Shown in pieces: positions 1-4,346 of a stretch of DNA of 5,837 bases (the stretch's first letter is position 1; the number at the start of each line of letters is the position of its first letter). A model generated the notes under the pieces. It searched no databases. It was not told where the DNA came from and was given only the letters and a program-made list of their open reading frames with translations. The stretch comes from JBQCDV01 sp051960855 (lineage in GTDB: Bacteria; Actinomycetota; Actinomycetes; JAJZTN01), in the NCBI GenBank assembly GCA_051960855.1, contig JBQCDV010000018.1:1-5837 (forward strand), given 5' to 3'. The position numbers and the translations under genes are program-made.

Positions 1-1199
1 ACGTGCCGGCGGCGCGCCGCCAGATCTGGGAGCTCGCCGAGCTGGCCGGGCTCGACGTCCGCAGCCGCCTCGACGCAGCTCTCACGGCGTCGGCTGGTCA
101 TGCGCTCGAAGTCTGCGTGGATGCCGAGAGCTGCCCGACGTTCTCGGTGCGCTGCGGGAGTCGCACGTGCTCCTTCCCGCTCTCGCGACTCGACGCCCAG
201 GGCCTGCTCGACAGCCTGGGCGAGGCGATGCCACTGCAGGACGCGCAGAGCGCCTGGTCGCCCGAACAGCTCAGCGACTGGTGGGATCGGCAGCTGCACG
301 ACCTCGGTCGCGCCTTTGCCGCACTGGACTCCCGGTTGGCGAGCTTCGAACGTGCCTACGAGCGCCAGCGGGTCGCCGCCGAGACGCTCCAGCACGCTCT
401 GCTGCCGGTGTCCCTCCCGGCCGGCCGCGACCTGACGTGCGCCGCCAAGTACCTGCCGGCCACCACTGGCGTCCGCGCCGGCGGCGACTGGTACGACGCC
501 TTCCCGGTCGGCCACGGTCAGGTCGTCCTGACCGTGGGAGACGTCACCGGGCACGGGCTCGACGCCGCCGCCGTCATGGGACGCCTGCGTGCCGCCGCAC
601 GCGCCTACGCCACCGAGGGCCACGGCCCGAGCGCGGTGCTCGCGCGGCTGTCCCGGCTGCTGCAAGCCTCGTCCGACGATGTCCTGGCAAGCGCGCTGGT
701 CGCGACGCTCGATGTCCGCGCCGGCACCCTCGTCGTGGCGGGAGCCGGTCACCCCGCCCCGCTGCTGCGGCGCCCGAACGGCGAGGTGGAGACGATCACC
801 GTCCCCTCCTGGCCGCTGCTCGGGATCGAGGACGTCACCGCCCCCGAGGAGCTCGAGGTCCACGTCGAGCGAGGCACCACCTTCGCGTTCTACTCGGACG
901 GCCTCATCGAACGACGCGGCCTCCTGCTCGACGACGGTCTGGCCCGGCTGTCGCTCGCGCTTGCTCGCACCGAGGTGCACGACGTCCCGGCAGCGGCTGC
1001 CGAGATCGTCACCGAGGTGCTCGCCGGGCGCGAGCGGGAAGACGACACGTGCCTGCTGTTGGCGCGCTACGGCGCCGCGCCCCAGCGGCGGCGTTCGGGA
1101 CGGGCGGCCCAGAGCGGCTACGGGCAGAGCGGCTACGGGCAGAGCGGCTACGGGCAGGGCGACATGCCGAGCCTGCGCCCGATCGTCCGGCAGACGTGA
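1..1199 (+). CDS. SpoIIE/PP2C-family protein serine phosphatase, 5' end outside window
   Basis: This is a PP2C-type Mn/Mg-dependent phosphatase of the SpoIIE/RsbU class, which dephosphorylates STAS anti-sigma antagonists. Numbering runs from the GTG at position 3. Residues ~130-355 form the catalytic domain: LLP entry (133-135), GGDWYDAF (160-167), GDVTGHG (179-185), AGAGHPAPLL (246-255), FYSDGLIER (296-304) and REDDTCLLL (345-353). The metal-binding acidic residues are all present, so activity is expected. Residues ~80-130 look like a helical or coiled-coil linker. Residues 1-75 (WELAELAGLD, then AALTASAGHAL) faintly resemble an RsbT/RsbW-type ATPase lacking its N-box; this is a weak inference. 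The tail holds three QSGYG repeats. The frame is open to the window edge and no ribosome site can be seen for the GTG, so the gene probably begins upstream. It converges on the STAS gene. The family call is firm; the N-terminal domain is not. Confidence 0.9.
   Translation, partial: VPAARRQIWELAELAGLDVRSRLDAALTASAGHALEVCVDAESCPTFSVRCGSRTCSFPLSRLDAQGLLDSLGEAMPLQDAQSAWSPEQLSDWWDRQLHDLGRAFAALDSRLASFERAYERQRVAAETLQHALLPVSLPAGRDLTCAAKYLPATTGVRAGGDWYDAFPVGHGQVVLTVGDVTGHGLDAAAVMGRLRAAARAYATEGHGPSAVLARLSRLLQASSDDVLASALVATLDVRAGTLVVAGAGHPAPLLRRPNGEVETITVPSWPLLGIEDVTAPEELEVHVERGTTFAFYSDGLIERRGLLLDDGLARLSLALARTEVHDVPAAAAEIVTEVLAGREREDDTCLLLARYGAAPQRRRSGRAAQSGYGQSGYGQSGYGQGDMPSLRPIVRQT
1110..1154 (+). repeat. 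Three exact 15-bp tandem repeats coding QSGYG
   Basis: The unit CAGAGCGGCTACGGG occurs three times without mismatch (1110-1124, 1125-1139, 1140-1154). It is followed by CAGGGC, the start of a fourth, diverged unit. The repeats are in frame with the phosphatase and give the tail QSGYGQSGYGQSGYGQG. Identical codons in every copy point to recent expansion by slippage. The peptide is low in complexity and rich in Tyr, Gly, Gln and Ser, and is probably disordered. Confidence 0.95.
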
Positions 1200-1215
1200 C
1201 GCTCACAGCGCTGCC

Positions 1216-1262
1216 GGCGGCAGGGGCAGAGCTGGCGGGACCAGAGCTGGCGGCAGGGGCAG
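1216..1262. repeat. Short direct repeats and weak hairpin between convergent phosphatase and STAS genes
   Basis: GGCGGCAGGGGCAG occurs at 1216-1229 and again at 1249-1262. Between them AGAGCTGGCGG is repeated 15 bp apart (1228-1238, 1243-1253). Just before lies a 5-bp stem, CTGCC-GGC-GGCAG (1211-1223), with no U-tract. The 74-bp gap separates two convergent 3' ends, so transcription must stop hereabouts, but I cannot identify a convincing terminator. The repeats may simply be local slippage. Confidence 0.5.
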
Positions 1263-1273
1263 CGCGCGCTGAC

Positions 1274-1690
1274 CTACTGGCGGACGGTGACCCGGGGCGG
1301 GCGCACGTGCGCTGCCTCGGCCCCGCGGGTGGCCGGAGCCGCAGCGAGCGCGGTGGCGACGTCGGGATAGCACTCGAAGACTCGGTCGAGGCCGCAGACC
1401 TCAAGGACGCGGGCCGGGGCCGGTCGCAGGGAGGCGAGTCGCAGGTAGCCGTCCAGCAGGAGCAGCCGGCGGCGCAGGCTCACGAGCACGTTGATGCCGG
1501 CGCTGTCCAGGAAGGTCACGGCTGCGAGATCCAGCACCACGCGGGTGCTCTCGCGGGCGACGAGGTTGAGGAGGTGCTCGCGCAGGGAGCCGGCGGTGAA
1601 CGCATCGATCTCTCCGATGACGCTGATGACCACCGCATCGTCGACCCGGCGTGCTGTGATCTCGAGACCGACCTCGGTGCCCACGCTCAT
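1274..1690 (-). CDS. STAS-domain anti-sigma factor antagonist (SpoIIAA/RsbV type)
   Basis: This is a 138-residue single STAS-domain protein. It contains the signature DLAAVTFLDSAGINVLV, in which Ser63 (of DSAG) is the site normally phosphorylated by an anti-sigma kinase. An N-terminal strand pattern (VVISVIGEIDAFTA) and the later LRPAPARVLEVCGLDRVFECY segment complete the fold. In this family the unphosphorylated antagonist binds the kinase and frees the sigma factor. I chose the ATG at 1690 because GAGG lies 6 nt upstream. An in-frame ATG at 1696 is also possible, and a TTG at 1747 would add a basic, non-STAS leader. The last ~20 residues (RGAEAAHVRPPRVTVRQ) are an unstructured extension. 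The gene converges on the SpoIIE phosphatase, its likely regulator, and diverges from the MobA-like gene. The family is certain; the cognate sigma factor cannot be named. Confidence 0.92.
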   Translation of the reverse strand: MSVGTEVGLEITARRVDDAVVISVIGEIDAFTAGSLREHLLNLVARESTRVVLDLAAVTFLDSAGINVLVSLRRRLLLLDGYLRLASLRPAPARVLEVCGLDRVFECYPDVATALAAAPATRGAEAAHVRPPRVTVRQ

Positions 1691-1735
1691 CGCCATCCTC
1701 GCCCCACTTCGCCGACGTCGTCCTGTCGAGCGCGT

Positions 1736-1761
1736 GTACCCCGACAACGGTCACGTAATCC
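1736..1761 (-). promoter_or_regulatory. Possible SigB/SigF-type promoter for the STAS gene
   Basis: Read on the minus strand, GGATTA (1761-1756) is followed after 14 nt by GGGTAC (1741-1736), which resembles the GTTT / GGGTA(T/C) elements of actinobacterial general-stress sigma factors. The -10-like box ends 45 bp before the chosen STAS start. Stress-sigma control of antagonist genes is common, so the placement is sensible. The -35 match is poor, and this is a pattern call only. If it is real, the upstream TTG start at 1747 is excluded. Confidence 0.3.
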
Positions 1762-1788
1762 TCGCTTCGCAGATTCGCGCCCGACTCC

Positions 1789-2502
1789 ATGAGTGACGAC
1801 GGATTTCGTGGGCACACTGCGCCGCCGCCCGCGGTCCGATGGGATGCCGTGGTGCTCTGCGGCGGTCAGGGGCGGCGCTTCGGCAGTGACAAGATCGTCG
1901 CTCCCCTTCAGGGGCGCCCCCTGCTGACGCACGTCCTCCACTCGTGCGCGAGTGCCTCGCACATCTGGTTGCTGGGGCCTGCCCGCGCGAACATCGACCT
2001 CCCCCCGTCGGCCGCCTGGCACCCGGACCCCGTCCCGAACGCCGGCCCGCTCAGCGCCCTCGTCGCCTTCGTCCGCACCGTGCCGCGCGACACCGACGGT
2101 CAGGTGCAGACGGGCGCCACCTCGCACGCCGGGCTGGCACCGTGGGTAGCGGTGCTCGCCGGCGACATGCCCGGTGTGGGGCCCGTGCTGCAGCGGCTCC
2201 TTGCAGCGGCCTCGGAGCTGGCCGAGCCAGGGCAGGTCTGGGACGGCGTTGGCTGTGCGATGACCGACCGGCAGGGCAGGGCAGGAGTCGCACCGATGCC
2301 GCTGCTGCTGCGCCGGCGGGTCCTCCTCGACCGCGTCGCCGCCACTGACCTCGCAGCGCTCGACGTCAGCTCGGCCGCTCCGGCTGCCAACGGCCTGCCC
2401 CTGAGACGCCTGCTCGACGGGTTGCGTCTGCGCACCGTCGCGGAGCAGCCAGCCGACGTGGACGACGTTCGGGACTTGGCTGCTCTAGGGGAGCCCGAGT
2501 AG
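1789..2502 (+). CDS. mobA: MobA-like molybdenum cofactor guanylyltransferase / NTP transferase
   Basis: The 237-residue product belongs to the MobA-like nucleotidyltransferase fold. Members such as MobA transfer GMP from GTP to molybdopterin in the cytoplasm. The nucleotide-binding loop LCGGQGRRFGSDK spans residues 23-35, followed by APLQGRPLL. DPVPNAGPLSAL (80-91) matches the guanine-site GPL motif. AGDMP (124-128) supplies the metal-binding Asp126. DVDDVRDL (223-230) corresponds to the family's C-terminal D-x-D-x-x-x-DL ending. It is longer than a typical MobA (about 195 residues), with an 18-residue N-terminal leader and a low-complexity insertion near 101-118. The ATG at 1789 has no clear Shine-Dalgarno sequence. 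No other molybdenum cofactor gene is in view, so a related activity (MobA/MocA-type CTP or GTP transfer) is possible. The fold is firm; the substrate is not. Confidence 0.8.
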   Translation: MSDDGFRGHTAPPPAVRWDAVVLCGGQGRRFGSDKIVAPLQGRPLLTHVLHSCASASHIWLLGPARANIDLPPSAAWHPDPVPNAGPLSALVAFVRTVPRDTDGQVQTGATSHAGLAPWVAVLAGDMPGVGPVLQRLLAAASELAEPGQVWDGVGCAMTDRQGRAGVAPMPLLLRRRVLLDRVAATDLAALDVSSAAPAANGLPLRRLLDGLRLRTVAEQPADVDDVRDLAALGEPE

Positions 2503-2543
2503 CCAGCGCTGCTCCCGGCGACCTGTCCCCGAGCCTCCGCATT

Positions 2544-2632
2544 GAGGAGCTGTTGGAGTTTCTGCGGCCCGGTCGCAGAGGCTGGTGGTGTGTGTGCGGG
2601 ATAGAAGCCGCAGAAGCACCAACAGCCGCCTC
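2544..2632 (+). terminator. Long stem-loop 42 nt after the MobA-like stop; possible terminator or RNA-processing structure
   Basis: GAGG (2544-2547) pairs with CCTC (2629-2632). GCTGTTGG (2549-2556) pairs with CCAACAGC (2619-2626), and TTCTGCGGC (2560-2568) pairs with GCCGCAGAA (2607-2615). These segments are joined by one G-C pair, one G-U pair and a single A/A mismatch. The loop is 2569-2606. No U-tract follows, so an intrinsic terminator of the classical kind is unproven. High-GC actinobacteria often use stems without U-tails. Confidence 0.45.
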
Positions 2633-2890
2633 TGGGACCTCCAACAGCTCTGGGCTACCGATCCAACGTGGCCAGCTCCGCCGGCTAGGCCGCCCTGTTG
2701 GAGCTGGTGCACGCTCCTCCCGACAGCTGTTGGAACTGAGGCACGCTCCTCCCGGCAGCTGTTGGAGCTGATGCACGCTGCTCGACAGCTGTTGGAGCTG
2801 GCGCACTCTCCTCTCGCCAGCTGTTGGAGCTGAGGCACGCCAGGGCGTGTACCAGCTCCAACAGACCCCTGTCGGACCTCCAACAGCTCC
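2547..2890. repeat. Cluster of ten GCTGTTGG-centred intergenic repeats in both orientations
   Basis: The 414-bp gap between convergent genes (2503-2916) contains no credible coding sequence and is filled by a short repeat. Forward copies start near 2549, 2694, 2727, 2759, 2789 and 2821. Inverted copies lie at 2619-2626, 2639-2650, 2853-2864 and 2878-2889. The last five forward copies sit 33, 32, 30 and 32 bp apart, as units of the form CAGCTGTTGGAGCTG followed by GCACGCTCCTCCCG or a diverged version. The 15-mer is itself a partial dyad (CAGCT-N5-AGCTG). The spacers resemble each other, the copies are inverted as well as direct, and the invariant core is short, so this is not a CRISPR array. 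It resembles dispersed intergenic palindromic repeats, but I do not recognise the family. Confidence 0.85.
2821..2864. terminator. 44-nt near-perfect palindromic hairpin between convergent genes
   Basis: CTGTTGGAGCTG (2821-2832) is exactly inverted at 2853-2864. Inside it GCACGC (2835-2840) pairs with GCGTGT (2845-2850) with one G-U pair, leaving a CAGG loop and a symmetric 2x2 internal bulge. The hairpin lies 52 bp beyond the GTPase stop, and both DNA strands would fold similarly, so it could serve as a bidirectional transcription stop. There is no U-tract on either side. It is built from two inverted members of the surrounding repeat family. Confidence 0.5.
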
Positions 2891-2916
2891 CGGAAAGCCA
2901 GCGCTCCGGCAGGCAG

Positions 2917-3504
2917 TCAGGCTGCGCGCAGGCGCGACATCGCCAGGCTGACGACGTTCACGAGGGTCTGCTTGGTGGCTTCGCGGGACCGCGCGTCGGT
3001 GTAGATGACCGGGACCTCGGCGGGGATGGCGAGGGCTTCGCGGATGTCGTCGAGAGAGTGCTTGGCGACACCGTCGAAGCAGTTCACCGCGACCACGAAG
3101 GGGATGCCCCTCGCCTCGAAGTAGTCGACGGCGCCGAAGCACGCGTCGAGCCGCTCGGTGTCCACGAGGACGACCGCTCCGATGGCACCGCGGGTCAGGT
3201 CGTCCCACATGAAGACGAAGCGGTCCTGCCCCGGCGTGCCGAAGAGGTAGAGCCAGAGGTTGCCCGGCAGGCTGATGCGGCCGAAGTCCATCGCGACGGT
3301 GGTCGTCATCTTGCGGTCGCTGACGCCGCCGGCGTCGTCGACGCCGACGGAGTGCTCGGTGAGCGCGGCTTCGGTCGACAGCGGCTCGATCTCGCTGATG
3401 GAGCCGATGAAGGTCGTCTTGCCGACCGCGAAGCCGCCGGCCACGATGATCTTCACGGTCACCGGCGGAGCGGCCACCGCGGTGTCAGAGGGCAGCAATG
3501 CCAT
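2917..3504 (-). CDS. cvnD: Conservon Ras-like GTPase, CvnD type
   Basis: This is the small GTP-binding protein of a conservon, the fourth component of the kinase/roadblock/DUF742/GTPase set. The 195-residue product shows the P-loop GGFAVGKTT (23-31), TTTVAMDFGRI (67-77, switch I region), LFGTPGQDRF (87-96, in place of DTAGQ), NCFD (141-144, base recognition) and TDARS (169-173). The segment DRFVFMWDDLTRGAIGAVVLVDTERL is typical of the family. It has no signal peptide, membrane segment or lipidation motif, so it is expected to be cytoplasmic and recruited by partners. The ATG at 3504 has GGAG 10 nt upstream. A GTG at 3513 is also in frame but lies only 1-2 nt from that site. Either start overlaps the DUF742 gene (20 or 29 bp), which implies coupled translation. 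It converges on the MobA-like gene across the repeat cluster. Confidence 0.93.
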   Translation of the reverse strand: MALLPSDTAVAAPPVTVKIIVAGGFAVGKTTFIGSISEIEPLSTEAALTEHSVGVDDAGGVSDRKMTTTVAMDFGRISLPGNLWLYLFGTPGQDRFVFMWDDLTRGAIGAVVLVDTERLDACFGAVDYFEARGIPFVVAVNCFDGVAKHSLDDIREALAIPAEVPVIYTDARSREATKQTLVNVVSLAMSRLRAA

Positions 3505-3847
3505 CGAGAACACTCTCCAGGACTGTCAGGTCGGCAGCGGGGCCACCGCTGGCGGACGCCGGTCGGTGCACGGCGACGCGGCCCTCGTCGGCCAGGTCGC
3601 CGACGAGCACCCGGACGACGCCGAGCGGAAGCTTCAGGTGCGCGGACAGCTCGACGACGCTGAGCATCCGCGTGGCGGTCAGCTCGAGGATTCCTCGGCG
3701 TTCCTTGACGGTCTCGTCGCCGACGTCGCTGATGGTGCGCACCAGGCTCTCCATCGGCAGGTCGTCGCGCCGGACGCGCCCTTTGGTGACCATGTAGGGC
3801 CGGACGACGAAGGCCTCCTCGTCGCTGCGCACGTCGTCGCCGGCCAT
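3485..3847 (-). CDS. cvnC: DUF742 conservon protein, CvnC type
   Basis: The 120-residue product carries the DUF742 hallmarks: VRPYMVTKGRVRRDD near residues 15-29, then MLSVVELSAHLKLPLGVVRVLVGDLADEG (61-89), which reads as a winged-helix-like segment, and the VLESVLDGIAAL ending. Its biochemical role is not well defined. In conservons it is thought to act with the roadblock protein and the GTPase downstream of the kinase. The ATG at 3847 follows the roadblock stop codon after a single base (TGAcATG), with only a weak GAG 6 nt ahead, so translation probably depends on ribosomes finishing the roadblock gene. Its 3' end overlaps the start of the GTPase gene. The length is normal for the family and there is no membrane segment. 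Confidence 0.93.
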   Translation of the reverse strand: MAGDDVRSDEEAFVVRPYMVTKGRVRRDDLPMESLVRTISDVGDETVKERRGILELTATRMLSVVELSAHLKLPLGVVRVLVGDLADEGRVAVHRPASASGGPAADLTVLESVLDGIAAL

Positions 3848-3848
3848 G

Positions 3849-4346
3849 TCAGCTCGCCGTCCAGGTGGTGGCGGCAGCAGCAGGTGCCGCGCCGGCCATC
3901 GGCGCGCCGACCCGGGCGGGTCCCGCGACCGGCAGCATGGCGCGCATCTCGGCCACCAGCACCGGCGTCATCGTCGCCTCGGCGCGATCGACGAGCAGCG
4001 TCATCTCGTAGCCGACGAGGCCGACGTCGCAGGTGGCCTCGGCGACGACCGCCAGCACCGCGCCGTCACCGATGGTCGTCGTGAAGAGGAACAGGTCGTC
4101 CATCTCGACGACGGTCTGGTGCACCTGACCGCCGCCGAGCTGTCGGGCGGCGCCGCGCGTCAGGCTGGCCAGGCCGCTCACGATCGCGGCGAGCTGGTCG
4201 CCGCTGGTGCGGTCCAGCCCGTCGCTCATCGCCATGAGCAGACCGTCGGCGGAGACGACGACGGTGTGCCGGACCCCGGGCACGCTGCGCACGAAGTTCT
4301 GCAGCAGCCAGCTGAAATCGGCGGCCTCAGCGGAGAGGGCGGTCAT
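3849..4346 (-). CDS. cvnB: Roadblock/LC7-domain conservon protein, CvnB type
   Basis: The 165-residue product has a roadblock/LC7 domain over residues ~8-125: FSWLLQNFVRSVPGVRHTVVVSADGLLMAMSDGL, then LAAIVSGLASLTRGAARQLGGG, and the strand-rich LFLFTTTIGDGAVLAVVAEATCDVGLVGYEMTLLV. Such domains dimerise and, in analogy with MglB acting on MglA, may regulate the partner GTPase; for this gene that is inference. Residues ~138-165 are an Ala/Pro/Gly-rich tail, slightly longer than is usual for the family. The ATG at 4346 overlaps the kinase stop codon as ATGA and has a strong AGGAGGA 9 nt upstream. It is the second gene of the operon. Confidence 0.94.
   Translation of the reverse strand: MTALSAEAADFSWLLQNFVRSVPGVRHTVVVSADGLLMAMSDGLDRTSGDQLAAIVSGLASLTRGAARQLGGGQVHQTVVEMDDLFLFTTTIGDGAVLAVVAEATCDVGLVGYEMTLLVDRAEATMTPVLVAEMRAMLPVAGPARVGAPMAGAAPAAAATTWTAS

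Larger units (their letters stand above)
2501..2905. repeat. 10-bp direct repeat AGCCAGCGCT bracketing the intergenic repeat cluster
   Basis: AGCCAGCGCT occurs at 2501-2510, overlapping the last two bases of the MobA-like stop codon, and identically at 2896-2905, 11 bp from the end of the GTPase gene. GCTCCCGG also occurs near both ends (2511-2518 and 2886-2893). Together they enclose the whole GCTGTTGG repeat cluster. A target-site duplication from insertion of a small non-autonomous element would give this picture. Chance or slippage in GC-rich DNA is the alternative. Confidence 0.45.

Noticed and set aside
1211..1223. CTGCC-GGC-GGCAG as a terminator for the phosphatase gene
   Set aside because: The stem is only 5 bp with a three-base loop and no U-tract. 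Such short palindromes are frequent in GC-rich DNA.
167..1792. 541-residue plus-strand open frame overlapping the phosphatase and STAS genes
   Set aside because: It is Arg/Pro/Ala-rich without domain motifs and runs over two well-supported genes, so it is a high-GC shadow frame.
2694..2864. Possible CRISPR array from the ~32-bp spaced repeats
   Set aside because: The invariant core is only 12-15 bp, the intervening sequences resemble one another (GCACGCTCCTCCCG twice), inverted copies are present, and there is no leader or cas gene.
3073..3084. GTPase base-recognition motif NCFD instead of the usual NKxD as a lost function
   Set aside because: As far as I recall, conservon GTPases commonly carry this NCFD form, so it is family-typical rather than a defect. 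The P-loop and GTPGQ motifs are intact.
2366..3208. Long minus-strand open frames across the repeat cluster (2366-3208 and 2485-2883)
   Set aside because: They overlap the MobA-like and GTPase genes in other frames, and their repetitive LQQL / SSNSC peptides come only from the DNA repeats. High GC makes such open frames common.
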